Shown: positions 9,043 to 18,688, counted from the first letter of the stretch. The stretch is DNA of 64,000 nucleotides from Lapidilactobacillus bayanensis (GCF_003946695.1 NZ_RHOX01000012.1:1-64000); one strand, 5' to 3'. Notes: generated by a model not told the origin, from the sequence alone. Numbers and translations are program-made.

Positions 9043-9302
9043 TATTAATGGTGTGGCGTTGATGCTATTTTTATGATATGAATTTGGTGTTTTTAAACCT
9101 GATTAAGCTCGTGAAGTAAGTGGGACAATAAATTAACTGCAGTGTGGGCGAGTGTTCATTAATCATAAATTTATCAATTAAACTTTTCAGATTGAAAGAT
9201 AGGGTTCATAATGAAGCAAGCAATATTTGAGGGCGTTAGTTTGTTACCACGTCTTAGTACGGCGTTATGAACGATAAAAAAGAAGTTAGGAAGACTCTCA
9301 TC
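9043..9302 (+). other. spacer between ABC-F and PBP genes
   Basis: No gene or clear terminator is seen. An in-frame ATG at 9267 could extend the PBP, but it lacks a ribosome site; the start at 9303 is preferred. Confidence 0.4.
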
Positions 9303-11327
9303 ATGGAAAGACATATCCGCACTAAAAAATCGCCGAAGAAACTACTCTTGATTATTATTGGCTTCATTATTTTATTAATCGCCGGATTTTTTGGCGTGCG
9401 TGCCTATCAGGCCAGTCAGCTTAAGCAGCTAGAACAAGCAACGGTCAAAAGTTTTGTCACCAGTTTACAAAAGGGGAAGTATCGCGAGGCTGCGCGCAAT
9501 TTATCGGCTGGTTCGCTTAAGCAAAGTAACGTCTCCCAAAAACAAGTTGCGGAAAAATATCAAGCGATTTTTCCGTGGATTGGTGCTTCAGATATTAAAG
9601 TAACCGACTTAAAGGTTACAAAGAAAGATGGTAAAAATCATTTCTCGTATCAATTGTCTTTAACCACGGGGTTGGGTCGACTTAAGCCGCAGAAATATTC
9701 TGGGACGCTCTCTAACGATGGTCGAAAAATTAATTGGGCGCCTAATTTAATTTTTCCAGGCATGGTCAGCAAAGATAAAGTGACCTATTCTGTCACGTCA
9801 GCAACGCGTGGCGAAATCCTGGATCGTAATGGACAGGGTCTGGCAATTAATGGAACGGTTCATCAATTGGGAATCGTTCCGGGAAATTTGGGCACAGGCG
9901 CGGAACGCACGGCGAAGATTGCAGCAATTGCCAAAAGTTTGGCTCTAACTGTCAAAAGTGTTAAGAGCGCACTTGCCCAAACTTGGGTTCAAGATGACTT
10001 CTTCGTGCCATTAAAAACCACGGTCGACGCACCGACCACTGTACCAGATGGCTTGGTGGTGAAAGCAGTCACAGGAAGGACGTATCCGTTAAAAGAAGCC
10101 GCGGCACAATTAATTGGGTATGTTAGCAAAGTAACAGCCGATGATCTTAAGAAAAACACTGCGTTGACGAGCGATAGTATAATTGGTCGCAGCGGATTAG
10201 AAATGGCCTTAGATAAACGGTTGCGCGGTAAAGATGGCGGTTCGTTGATCATTGTTGATAATAAGGGGGCAGAGAAGAAGGTCCTGCAGAAAGTAGCTAA
10301 GAAAGACGGGGCGGATGTTAAATTAACCATCGATAGTCAAGCACAAAAAATTGCGTATGCAAGTCTAAAGAATTATCCCGGTGCTAGCGTGGTCATGGCT
10401 CCCAAGACTGGCGATTTGCTCGTCGCCGCAAGTTCGCCAAGTTTTGATCCGAATAAAATGACTAACGGCATCACTCAAGCCGACTATGATGCTTACAACA
10501 ATGACAAGAATCAACCGTTCATTAGTCGTTTCGCCACTGGTTACGCACCCGGGTCAACTTTTAAAACTGTGACGGCAGCAATTGGGCTGGATGTCGGGAC
10601 ATTGAATTCTGACAAGGCACTCACCATCAATGGTCTGGAATGGCAGAAGAATAGTTCCTGGGGTTCTTACCATGTGACTAGACTAACTGATATTAGTTCG
10701 GTTAATCTAAAAACAGCTCTCGTTCATTCTGACAACATTTACATGGCTCAACAGACTTTAAAGATGGGTGAAAAAACCTTTAGGGCTGGCCTGAACAAAT
10801 TTATTTTCGGGAAGAAACTTAATTTACCAATGACGATGAGTCGAGCACAAATTTCAAATAAAAGTAGTTTTAATTCAGAAATTTTGTTGGCTGATACTGG
10901 CTACGGACAGGGCGAGTTGCTGTTAAATCTGATTCAACAGATTACCACCTACTCAGTCTTTCCCAATAATGGCACGTTAGTCTATCCAAAATTATTGGCT
11001 GCTCAAAATTTGAAAACTAAAAAGGATGTTGTCAAAGCCGGTTCTGCTGAACAAATTACCAGTGACATGCAGTCAGTCGTTAGTGATGTAGGTGGAACGG
11101 CCCACAGTTTAGCCGCATTGAATATTCCGTTAGCCGCCAAAACAGGAACCGCTGAAATCAAACAAAAGCAAAACGAACAAGGCCAAGACAATAGCTTTTT
11201 GTACGCTTTTGACGCAGCAAAACGAAATTACTCACTCATTGAATTCCTCGAAAACAAACCTAAAAACACGTCTGCAACTAATCTCTCCCAAGACTTGTTG
11301 CGTTATTTACAACAGACCTATCAATAA
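9303..11327 (+). CDS. class B penicillin-binding protein, MecA/Pbp5-like (low-affinity type)
   Basis: A 674-residue peptidoglycan transpeptidase. A positively charged N-terminus and one membrane segment (LLLIIIGFIILLIAGFFGV, residues about 16-35) anchor it. An NTF2-like MecA_N domain (about 45-155) and a PBP dimer domain (RGEILDRNGQGLA near 170) precede the transpeptidase domain, which has all three catalytic motifs: PGSTFK (Ser near 418), SDN near 476 and KTGT near 613. This order matches Enterococcus Pbp5 and staphylococcal PBP2a, known for low beta-lactam affinity; affinity here is not shown. The ATG at 9303 has AGGAAG upstream; 9267 is an alternative start. The C-terminus after KTG is short but ends naturally. 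A strong terminator follows. Confidence 0.88.
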   Translation: MERHIRTKKSPKKLLLIIIGFIILLIAGFFGVRAYQASQLKQLEQATVKSFVTSLQKGKYREAARNLSAGSLKQSNVSQKQVAEKYQAIFPWIGASDIKVTDLKVTKKDGKNHFSYQLSLTTGLGRLKPQKYSGTLSNDGRKINWAPNLIFPGMVSKDKVTYSVTSATRGEILDRNGQGLAINGTVHQLGIVPGNLGTGAERTAKIAAIAKSLALTVKSVKSALAQTWVQDDFFVPLKTTVDAPTTVPDGLVVKAVTGRTYPLKEAAAQLIGYVSKVTADDLKKNTALTSDSIIGRSGLEMALDKRLRGKDGGSLIIVDNKGAEKKVLQKVAKKDGADVKLTIDSQAQKIAYASLKNYPGASVVMAPKTGDLLVAASSPSFDPNKMTNGITQADYDAYNNDKNQPFISRFATGYAPGSTFKTVTAAIGLDVGTLNSDKALTINGLEWQKNSSWGSYHVTRLTDISSVNLKTALVHSDNIYMAQQTLKMGEKTFRAGLNKFIFGKKLNLPMTMSRAQISNKSSFNSEILLADTGYGQGELLLNLIQQITTYSVFPNNGTLVYPKLLAAQNLKTKKDVVKAGSAEQITSDMQSVVSDVGGTAHSLAALNIPLAAKTGTAEIKQKQNEQGQDNSFLYAFDAAKRNYSLIEFLENKPKNTSATNLSQDLLRYLQQTYQ

Positions 11328-11349
11328 AAAGCTGGCCGTTAGCTCGATA

Positions 11350-11409
11350 AAGGTGGGGTGTAAACTAGATTGGCATTGAACTCAATCTAGTTTGCACTCC
11401 ACCTTTTTG
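11350..11409 (+). terminator. Rho-independent terminator after PBP gene
   Basis: A 22-bp stem with two G-U pairs (AGGTGGGGTG... with ...CACTCCACCT) is followed by TTTTTG. Confidence 0.85.
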
Positions 11410-11467
11410 TTTTAGTAAATTTGGCGCGACTTTTTTAAGCAGGTGTAAAGACCATAGATTAAAGTAC

Positions 11468-11484
11468 TGGCATTGTTTTTGCTT
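11468..11484 (+). promoter_or_regulatory. sigma-54 (-24/-12) promoter of the GH28-like gene
   Basis: TGGCATTGTTTTTGCTT has the invariant GG and GC separated by 10 bp, matching TGGCAC-N5-TTGC. It lies about 80 bp before the GH28-like start and 1.5 kb upstream of rpoN itself. Confidence 0.8.
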
Positions 11485-11564
11485 CAATAAATGAGGGTGC
11501 GACCGGTGCGATAGAACGATGTGGGGCGCACTATTTTGAGGTGTATTTTGGAGGTTGCTAGAAA

Positions 11565-12794
11565 ATGACGAATAGATTTAATGTTGGCGATTATGGCGCG
11601 GTTGCTAATTCTAATGCTATCCAAACAGAAGCGTTTCAGCACTGTATCAATGCTTGTCGCGATGCTGGTGGTGGCGAAGTTATCGTTCCAACTGGCGCTT
11701 ATATTATTGGGAGTATTCAGTTGTTTTCCAATATTTCACTTATTCTCCAGAAAAGTGTCCATTTAATTGCAAGCTTAGATTTGAAAGATTACAGTGATTT
11801 TGGTCTTAAATCAACAATTGCCTATTATGACGATCCCGATTATGTCAAACTTTGGCATTTACCGCGACACTATTTTCAGGCGTTGATTGTCGCCCATCAT
11901 GCTGAAAACATTCAGATCATTGGCGCTAACGATGCTTTAATTGATGGTCGTAATTTGCAGAATCCTGAAGGTGAGGAGGGATTTCGTGGACCAATGACAA
12001 TTGTCATGTCACAAGTCAAGCGGCTAACTTTATCGGGGTATCGCGTCAAAAATGCCGCGAATTGGTCGCATTGTTTGGATGATTGTCAAGATCTTAATAT
12101 TTCACGAATTGCAATTATTGCTGGCCATGATGGTTTTAATTTACATCACTCCCAAGCAATTAGAATTTCTGAATGCAAGTTTGCGACTGGTGATGATTGC
12201 TTGGCCGGTTATGATATTCATGATTTATTGGTGGACCATTGTTATTTCAATACGGCTTGCAATGTGACCCGCATTGGCGGAACCAATCTTAAAATTGAAC
12301 ATTCGCAAATTACTGGCCCCGGAGAATATCCGCACCTTTCTAAAGGGACGTTTACCACACACGCCTTGTTTAAATACTATGCCATCAACGCGGACGCTAG
12401 GCAAGATATCAGTGATCAAATTGAGTTTAATGATTGCGAAATTTCACAATTGAATCGTTTATTAGACTATCAATATCAAGCAACCATAATGCAATCCGGA
12501 CCAGAATTAAAGTTACTGCGTTTTGTCGACAGTCGTATTCGCGACATTCAACAAACCTCTTTGTTCAAGAGCCAGGGTGTAAAAACAACCTTATATTTTG
12601 CCAGGACAACCTTCGATGTTGATTTACCAATTTTACTGGCCATTGATGCAGGCGTCACAGTTATCTTTGACCAGTGTCAATTTGTCAAAGCAACCCAGAT
12701 TCAATTGGCCGACGGTACAAAGTATAAATTAGCAGGTCGAGTTACAAAAAAATTTAAAAATAATTTTGTCAGCAATGAGTCTTCACAATTCTAG
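11565..12794 (+). CDS. GH28-family (polygalacturonase-like) glycosidase, cytoplasmic
   Basis: A 409-residue right-handed beta-helix protein related to pectinases. The N-terminus NVGDYGAVANSNAIQTEAFQ is the typical GH28 opening (D-x-GA...D/N...TxAfq). The catalytic region can be traced: AGHDGFNLHH near residues 186-195 takes the place of NTDG, GDDC near 209 keeps the two aspartates, and VTRIGG near 234 lies where GHG and RIK are expected. The canonical GHG is not obvious, so substrate or activity may differ. There is no signal peptide, so it should act on imported oligosaccharides, perhaps galacturonate- or rhamnogalacturonan-derived. A sigma-54 promoter and GGAGG site precede it and a strong terminator follows, making it a single-gene unit of the LevR/RpoN regulon (inference). 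Confidence 0.75.
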   Translation: MTNRFNVGDYGAVANSNAIQTEAFQHCINACRDAGGGEVIVPTGAYIIGSIQLFSNISLILQKSVHLIASLDLKDYSDFGLKSTIAYYDDPDYVKLWHLPRHYFQALIVAHHAENIQIIGANDALIDGRNLQNPEGEEGFRGPMTIVMSQVKRLTLSGYRVKNAANWSHCLDDCQDLNISRIAIIAGHDGFNLHHSQAIRISECKFATGDDCLAGYDIHDLLVDHCYFNTACNVTRIGGTNLKIEHSQITGPGEYPHLSKGTFTTHALFKYYAINADARQDISDQIEFNDCEISQLNRLLDYQYQATIMQSGPELKLLRFVDSRIRDIQQTSLFKSQGVKTTLYFARTTFDVDLPILLAIDAGVTVIFDQCQFVKATQIQLADGTKYKLAGRVTKKFKNNFVSNESSQF

Positions 12795-12847
12795 TGTTTA
12801 AAAAATAGACTGTTATTTAATCAAGTCTAAAGCAGGACCTAAAAACA

Positions 12848-12895
12848 AAAGGGTGCATTAGTGTTTAATACCATAAACACTAATGCACCCTTTTT
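12848..12895 (+). terminator. Rho-independent terminator after GH28-like gene
   Basis: A perfect stem (GGGTGCATTAGTGTTTA with its complement) around ATACCA is followed by TTTTT. Confidence 0.9.
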
Positions 12896-12909
12896 GACTA
12901 AACACTAGC

Positions 12910-12937
12910 TTGATATTTTTAAAAGTCATGCTAAATT
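12910..12937 (+). promoter_or_regulatory. sigma-70-type promoter of rpoN
   Basis: TTGATA (12910-12915), a 16-bp spacer and TAAATT (12932-12937) lie about 40 bp before the rpoN start. Confidence 0.5.
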
Positions 12938-12978
12938 AGTAGTGGTAGAGCGTTTTCATTAAAGCGGAGGTAAACAAA

Positions 12979-14250
12979 ATGTTAGGTCAGGGACTTGTCC
13001 AGTCGCAAACACAACGACTAAATTTGACACAATCATTACAGCAATCAATTCAGCTACTGCAATTCGATGTGGAAGAGCTGGATAAATATTTGGATGAGGC
13101 GGCTTTAAATAATCCCTTTTTAGTTGTCCATCAAAAGACTCGACCATTGGCCACACAAGTCGATTTCTTTGAGCAATTACCCGCGCCGAAAAAGTATTCT
13201 TTAGTCGATTACGTTCAAGAACAACTCACGATGAATTGGCATGATACACGGTTGCGCAAAATGCTCTGGACGTTATCTGAATCGCTAACTGAGAAGGGTT
13301 ATTTAATTGCACAACCAGCAGAATTGTTAAAAGAGTATCAGCCAACTCAATTAGAAATTGCTGATTGTTTGACTTTATTTAGTCAACTTGATCCGCCGGG
13401 ATTAGGAGCAAGAAATTTGCAGGAGTCCTTAACTTTACAATTGGCGCGTTGCCCTGACAAAAAGATCGCCTTGCAATTAGTTCAACATTATTATGATAAT
13501 TTTATTTGTCATCGCTGGTCCAAAATTGTGGCGCGCACACAATTATCAGAAAGTGATATTCAAACCGCTTTTGATCAACTTAAAACGTTATCGCCGTATC
13601 CTGCTTATGGATTCTCTGATAGCACAATTACTTATGTACGGCCGAGCTTGATTGTTTATGAAGAACAAGGGTGTTTGAAATTAACATTAGGTTCTGGTGA
13701 ACAAGACGGTGTTGGCTTTGCCCAATCAGATTATGACCAATATCAATGTGCTGCAACGAAAGAAGTTGAGACTTATTTGCATATGCAACTAGCCGATTTT
13801 CATTTCTTGGCCAATAGTTTAGCTCACCGGCGCAGGACAATTTTACGAATTGGTCAGGTAATTTTGCAGCGGCAAACCAATTTTTTTGAAACGCAAGGGC
13901 GGGCCCAAATCAAGCCTTTGTTATTACAAGAGGTGGCGCAACAATTGAATGTTCATCCTTCAACGATTAGTCGGGCGATTCGGGGTAAATATTTACAAAC
14001 GTCATTCGGTAATTATGCGCTCAAACAGTTTTTCGGTCGGTCGTTGCCGCAGCAACAAGAAATCTCAACCAATGATGTTAAAAAGGTGTTAGCTCGATTG
14101 ATTCAAGAGGAAGATGCCAAGAATCCATATACGGATCGACAACTTGTTGAGTTATTGAAGGATAAGGGCTTTGTAATCGCCAGAAGAACCGTCGCCAAAT
14201 ATCGCGAACAATTAGGATTTCTAAAAGCAAAACAACGACAACGAATTTAA
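12979..14250 (+). CDS. rpoN: RNA polymerase sigma-54 factor
   Basis: A 423-residue sigma-54. Region I is the Gln/Leu-rich N-terminus (TQSLQQSIQLLQFDVEEL, residues about 14-31) that contacts the activator. The core-binding and helix-turn-helix parts follow (LNVHPSTISRAIRGKYLQT near 323-341). The C-terminus carries the RpoN box ARRTVAKYRE near 401-410, which reads the -24 element. The length is on the short side but usual for lactobacilli. The start has a GGAGG site. The levR-like activator follows 14 bp downstream, and sigma-54 promoters occur on both sides, so sigma factor, activator and targets are clustered. Confidence 0.97.
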   Translation: MLGQGLVQSQTQRLNLTQSLQQSIQLLQFDVEELDKYLDEAALNNPFLVVHQKTRPLATQVDFFEQLPAPKKYSLVDYVQEQLTMNWHDTRLRKMLWTLSESLTEKGYLIAQPAELLKEYQPTQLEIADCLTLFSQLDPPGLGARNLQESLTLQLARCPDKKIALQLVQHYYDNFICHRWSKIVARTQLSESDIQTAFDQLKTLSPYPAYGFSDSTITYVRPSLIVYEEQGCLKLTLGSGEQDGVGFAQSDYDQYQCAATKEVETYLHMQLADFHFLANSLAHRRRTILRIGQVILQRQTNFFETQGRAQIKPLLLQEVAQQLNVHPSTISRAIRGKYLQTSFGNYALKQFFGRSLPQQQEISTNDVKKVLARLIQEEDAKNPYTDRQLVELLKDKGFVIARRTVAKYREQLGFLKAKQRQRI

Positions 14251-14264
14251 TCCGGAGGTAAAAA

Positions 14265-16883
14265 ATGTCAGATAAATTAAATTCTGTAGAAAAAGTTTAC
14301 GTAGCCTTACAAGAATTAGCTAAGACACAATCGAGTATCTCGACGAGTGATCTAGCAGAAGTCTTGCAGTTAAGCCGTTCGGTTACCAGCCATTACCTCG
14401 CGCAGTTACTGAAAGAAAAAAAGGTCAGTAAAACAGATGGTCGTCCGGTGAAGTGGTATTTAAGTGCAGATTCAATTGTTCGTCAACAACCCCTGCGTTC
14501 TTTGCATGCGTTTACTAATTTAATTGGTGTGAATGGCAGTCAGCGTTCAGTGGTGGAGAAATGTATTGCTGCAGTCAAATATCCTGGTAATGGTTTAAAT
14601 GTTGTTATTACCGGCAATAGTGGTGTTGGCAAGAGTTTTTTGGCCCAACTAATTGCCCAGTATGCTCGTGATACTAAAGTGATTGCTAGCGATGCGCCGT
14701 TTGAAGTTCTTAATTGTGCCGACTACGCCAACAATCCGGAATTACTGTCCTCAATTCTTTTTGGATACGTCAAAGGTGCTTTTACTGGTGCTAATAAAGA
14801 TCATCTCGGTCTATTAACGCGTGCCGATGGTGGCTATTTATTTTTAGATGAAATTCATCGACTATCTGGAGAAAATCAGGAAAAGTTATTTACCTTTATG
14901 GATAGCGGGAAGTTTCGCGCGATTGGTGACAATCAACACGATCAAACGGCTAAAGTCCGGATGATCTTCGCGACAACTGAGGATCCCCAAGTATCGCTGT
15001 TAGATACGTTTAATCGCCGTGTTCCGATTACGATTCACTTACAAGATTATGCTAAGCGCCCATTGGATGAACGACTTGAGTTTATCAAGGTTTTGTTTAT
15101 GCAAGAGGCCAAAAAATTAACCAGTGCTATCCAAGTTGATGCAGAAGCCGTCTCCTATTTAGTGCAGTTAGATCCGGTCGGCAACATTGGCAAAATTAAA
15201 AATCTGATTAAAGTTGCCTGTGCTAAAACATATGCCAATTCTAATAAAGAGCAGTTATTAAAAATTCATTGTGATAGTTTCGACTCATTTACGGCGACAA
15301 AGTCAAATCAGACTGAGAAATTGGCTGTTGGGGCAATGTTATTAGATCCTGCAGATAAAATTCAGACGGCGGTAATTTATAATAGTAAAGTTTTTGAACA
15401 GCAAGTGCGCGCAGTAATTGCTGAGTTACCAGAGAATAATAATGGCCTCCAAAACGTCTTGCAAACATCAGCATTTAATTATGTTACAGAGCAGATAACC
15501 CCGCTACATTATTTGCATCAACGCTTGTTTAACAAAGTTCTGGTCACAAAATTTGGTGTTCGCGGACTACAAAGTTATGAACCGATTTTCTTTAACTTGT
15601 ATCAACATAAGGTCACTTTATCAAAGCAGACAATGATTGAATTGAGCGGCAAGATTAATCATGGTGCATCACGGGCTCAACATATTGCGCAAGCATTTTA
15701 TACGCAGTTACCGATTTTAGAGCGCAGCAGTCAACAGTTGTTACAGATTTTATTGACGCTTTGCTTAACGGATGAGGTTGATGAAACAATTCCGACGCGA
15801 GTTTTGATGATTGCCCATGGGAGCTCAATGGCAACGAGTATTCAATCAGTTGTCAACCAGCTGTGTGGCACTTATTTGGTTGATGCGTTAGACATGCCGA
15901 TTGACACGACAATTAACGAGATTGTCACGAAGAGTAAGCAGTTAATCGATTCTTTTGATACGACGAAAGGTTTAATTCTGATGATCGATATGGGTTCGTT
16001 AAGCCAATTATATCGACAGATCAAAAACAAAATTGATGGTGATTTATTAGTCATCAACAATTTGACGACGGCGACAGCCTTAGATATTGCACTCAAAGTT
16101 CAACAAAAGATGGCCTTTAACAAGATTGCCGAGCATGCCAGTACGGAATATTCAATCTCGACCCAATATTTTGAAGGCTTTGCTGAGAATCAAAACATCG
16201 TCATCTCTTGTATGTCTGGTTTGGGCATCTCTGAAAAGCTGAAAGATATTTTTGAAGAATATCTCGACAAAAACGTTAGTATCATTACGATGGATTTCGC
16301 TAAATTGCACGAAAATGTGACCGATAATGATATGGCCGAATTTCAATCAACTTTAATTGTGATTACGACCACGAATCTGCCGGGCTCATTTGAGATTCCC
16401 AATATCAATATTTATGACTTATTAGATGCTGCTGGTCAGGTCAAACTGGAATCGGTCCTTAAGAAATATGTTGATAAAAAGACCTTTGATGCGTTGTATA
16501 ACCAGTTGGTCCGTTTCTTATCAATTGAAGGCGTGACTGAACGACTATCGTTTTTGAATCCCAAAGTTATTATTCAAGAAGTTGAAACTGTCATTTTTAA
16601 ATTCGAGAACTATTATCACATTAAAATTGCTGGGAAATATAAATTAAATCTCTATATGCACATTTCGTTGATGGTGGAACGGTTGATGACCGGGATGGGG
16701 TCAAGTTCTAGTAGCTATCAGATTAAGAATAATAGTAAAGATATGGTAGACTTTTTCACCCTCGCGAAGGGTATCTTACGACCATTAGAAATTAAATATA
16801 ATATTCAAATCGATGATTATGAACTATCATTGCTTTACGAATTGTTTAAAGTCGTCATCGCCGAAAGCAAACAGGCTGATTAA
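14265..16883 (+). CDS. levR: LevR-family sigma-54 activator with PRD and PTS-like domains
   Basis: An 872-residue transcription activator that opens sigma-54 promoters in response to PTS phosphorylation. In order: N-terminal winged helix (about 10-60), AAA+ domain with Walker A GNSGVGKS (near 117), the sigma-54-contacting GAFTGA loop (near 172) and Walker B LFLDEI (near 191), PRD1 (about 385-480), an EIIA-Man-like domain with MIAHGSS (near 514), an EIIB-like domain with VISCMSGLG (near 645), and a C-terminal PRD2 (about 775-870) with a His in NLYMHISLMVERL. This is the LevR/ManR layout. HPr-P phosphorylation of one PRD activates and EIIB-P phosphorylation of the other inhibits in known LevR; that this holds here is inference. 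Start at ATG after CCGGAGG; co-transcribed with rpoN. Confidence 0.93.
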   Translation: MSDKLNSVEKVYVALQELAKTQSSISTSDLAEVLQLSRSVTSHYLAQLLKEKKVSKTDGRPVKWYLSADSIVRQQPLRSLHAFTNLIGVNGSQRSVVEKCIAAVKYPGNGLNVVITGNSGVGKSFLAQLIAQYARDTKVIASDAPFEVLNCADYANNPELLSSILFGYVKGAFTGANKDHLGLLTRADGGYLFLDEIHRLSGENQEKLFTFMDSGKFRAIGDNQHDQTAKVRMIFATTEDPQVSLLDTFNRRVPITIHLQDYAKRPLDERLEFIKVLFMQEAKKLTSAIQVDAEAVSYLVQLDPVGNIGKIKNLIKVACAKTYANSNKEQLLKIHCDSFDSFTATKSNQTEKLAVGAMLLDPADKIQTAVIYNSKVFEQQVRAVIAELPENNNGLQNVLQTSAFNYVTEQITPLHYLHQRLFNKVLVTKFGVRGLQSYEPIFFNLYQHKVTLSKQTMIELSGKINHGASRAQHIAQAFYTQLPILERSSQQLLQILLTLCLTDEVDETIPTRVLMIAHGSSMATSIQSVVNQLCGTYLVDALDMPIDTTINEIVTKSKQLIDSFDTTKGLILMIDMGSLSQLYRQIKNKIDGDLLVINNLTTATALDIALKVQQKMAFNKIAEHASTEYSISTQYFEGFAENQNIVISCMSGLGISEKLKDIFEEYLDKNVSIITMDFAKLHENVTDNDMAEFQSTLIVITTTNLPGSFEIPNINIYDLLDAAGQVKLESVLKKYVDKKTFDALYNQLVRFLSIEGVTERLSFLNPKVIIQEVETVIFKFENYYHIKIAGKYKLNLYMHISLMVERLMTGMGSSSSSYQIKNNSKDMVDFFTLAKGILRPLEIKYNIQIDDYELSLLYELFKVVIAESKQAD

Positions 16884-16921
16884 TCAAGCACGTTTTGATG
16901 AAAATGCTGATATAAAGCCAA

Positions 16922-16937
16922 TGGCACACGCTTTGCT
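16922..16937 (+). promoter_or_regulatory. sigma-54 promoter of the EIIA-GH88 genes
   Basis: TGGCACACGCTTTGCT matches TGGCAC-N5-TTGC, with GG and GC 10 bp apart. It lies just after the levR-like stop and about 150 bp before the EIIA start. Confidence 0.85.
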
Positions 16938-17086
16938 TTTTATAATGTTGTGGAGCTTGAAAAACGTGGCCCTGTTTCAATTTCGTGAATTACGCCAAAG
17001 TTGAATGGACACCGCCACGAACATCAAAGTTTCTAGCGGCTTTTGCTAAGAAACAATCTTTAAAAGTGAGATAGGGGAAATATTAG

Positions 17087-17509
17087 ATGCAGAAATTACT
17101 GATTGCCACACACGGTCATATGGCCAGTGGTATCAAAAGTTCAATCCAGATTTTGACTGGATTACAGGATCAGGTTGTCGCGCTAGACGCTTACGTTGAC
17201 GATGTTGACTATCGCCAAGGAATCAAAGAATTTATCGATCAAGCACATGGCCAACCTTGTGTTATTTTGACAGATATTGTTGGTGGGAGTGTGGCGCAAG
17301 CAGCAATCGTTTTGAGTAAAGGAAAAAAGAATGTTTTTATTGTTTGTGGTGTGAATTTACCGATTGTTTTGTCACTGTTAATGAACACGCAGGTAATTAC
17401 TGAATCGTTAATTACTCAATTAATTAATGATTCCCAAGTACAATTATTAGAATTGAACACAGAGAATAACGACAATACGTGTGCAAGCGAAGATTTTTTC
17501 AATGCCTAA
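17087..17509 (+). CDS. PTS mannose/fructose/sorbose-family EIIA component
   Basis: A 140-residue soluble phosphocarrier. The N-terminus KLLIATHGHMASG places the phosphorylated histidine at residue 9, as His10 in E. coli IIA-Man. VILTDIVGGSVAQAA (about 59-73) is the family's conserved D-x-x-GGS segment. It passes phosphate from HPr to the EIIB encoded downstream. It overlaps nothing but ends 16 bp before the GH88 start; both are read from the sigma-54 promoter at 16922. Separation of EIIA from EIIB/C/D by a GH88 gene is also seen in other glycosaminoglycan-type PTS loci. Confidence 0.93.
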   Translation: MQKLLIATHGHMASGIKSSIQILTGLQDQVVALDAYVDDVDYRQGIKEFIDQAHGQPCVILTDIVGGSVAQAAIVLSKGKKNVFIVCGVNLPIVLSLLMNTQVITESLITQLINDSQVQLLELNTENNDNTCASEDFFNA

Positions 17510-17525
17510 ATTAGGAGGATTAATT

Positions 17526-18638
17526 GTGGATACAACGGAGTGGGCAACATCAATATTTAAAAAGTTAGATCAAAAGCTAGACGTTGAGGCAACGCGTCTA
17601 GAAGATAAAATTCCATATATACCTGAGAATGGTCATTACATCGATATGGGTAAGCAAGATATCACCTGGTGGACGAATGGTTTTTGGTCCGGAATGATGT
17701 GGTTAATGTATCACGCGACTGGCAAGGAGATTTATCGAAAAACGGCCGAAGCCAATGAATCAAGATTGGACGCGGCGTTTAATCAATATACAGGTTTACA
17801 TCACGATGTCGGTTTTATGTGGCGACTATCAGCGGTTGCTGACTATCAGCTAACTGGCAATGAGCGTTCAAAAGCACGTGGCATGCATGCTGCTGATTTA
17901 TTAGCTGGCCGTTATAATCCTCGCGGCAAATACTTACGCTCTTGGAATCGTGATCGCGCCGGCTGGGTTATTGTTGACAGTATGTTGAATATTCCGTTAC
18001 TTTACTGGGCTCGTGACACAATCAATGATCCCCGGTTTGGCTATATTGCTGAAGATCACGCCGATACCGTCATGAATAATATTGTTCGACCTGATGGTTC
18101 AGTTAATCATATTGCTATCTTTGATCCAACCAATGGCGAGTTGTTGGAGACACCCGGTGGCCAGGGTTATGAATCTGGTTCGTCTTGGTCGCGTGGACAG
18201 GCATGGGCTTTATATGGTTTTGCACTTAGCTATGCACATACACAGAAGCAGAAATATCTTGACACTGCTAAACGCGTGGCAAATTACTTCATTGCCAATG
18301 TCGCCCAAAATAATTATGACACATTGGTAGATTTCCGTGCTCCGGAAAAACCAATCTTAATCGATAGTTCTGCGGGTGCTTGTGCTGCATGTGGCTTATT
18401 AGAAATTGCCAAACAGGTTCCTGAATTTGAAAAATCATTATATTTAAATGCAGCGGTTGAAATATTAAAAAATATCGAAGCAAAATATACAAATTGGGAC
18501 TTAGGTGTGGACGGTATTATTGGACATGGAACACCCGCTTATCATGATGCTAAGTTGGAAGTCCCACTGATTTATTCTGATTTCTATTTCACTGAAGCAA
18601 TCTTACGTCTTTTAAAAAAGGACTTTTTAATCTGGTGA
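17526..18638 (+). CDS. GH88 unsaturated glucuronyl hydrolase
   Basis: A 370-residue alpha6/alpha6-barrel enzyme that removes the 4,5-unsaturated glucuronic acid from disaccharides made by polysaccharide lyases. Hallmarks: TWWTNGFWSGMMWLMY near residues 41-56, HHDVGFMWR near 92-100 (catalytic Asp), DSMLN near 152 (second Asp) and ESGSSWSRGQAWALYGFAL near 216-234. GTG at 17526 is chosen because TAGGAGG lies 7 bp upstream; an earlier GTG at 17481 would overlap EIIA. There is no signal peptide, so it acts on PTS-imported sugar. The partner EIIB-C-D genes follow behind a separate sigma-54 promoter. The usual substrates are hyaluronan, chondroitin or other uronate polymers; which one applies is unknown. 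Confidence 0.9.
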   Translation: MDTTEWATSIFKKLDQKLDVEATRLEDKIPYIPENGHYIDMGKQDITWWTNGFWSGMMWLMYHATGKEIYRKTAEANESRLDAAFNQYTGLHHDVGFMWRLSAVADYQLTGNERSKARGMHAADLLAGRYNPRGKYLRSWNRDRAGWVIVDSMLNIPLLYWARDTINDPRFGYIAEDHADTVMNNIVRPDGSVNHIAIFDPTNGELLETPGGQGYESGSSWSRGQAWALYGFALSYAHTQKQKYLDTAKRVANYFIANVAQNNYDTLVDFRAPEKPILIDSSAGACAACGLLEIAKQVPEFEKSLYLNAAVEILKNIEAKYTNWDLGVDGIIGHGTPAYHDAKLEVPLIYSDFYFTEAILRLLKKDFLIW

Positions 18639-18652
18639 TTGTTTAAACAATC
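18637..18652 (+). terminator. weak hairpin after GH88 gene
   Basis: GATTGTTTAAACAATC is a perfect palindrome at the stop codon, followed only by CTTTCTTC; it may attenuate transcription between GH88 and the next promoter. Confidence 0.35.
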
Positions 18653-18688
18653 CTTTCTTCCTGAGTTTTATAACCGATTTGATTGGGG

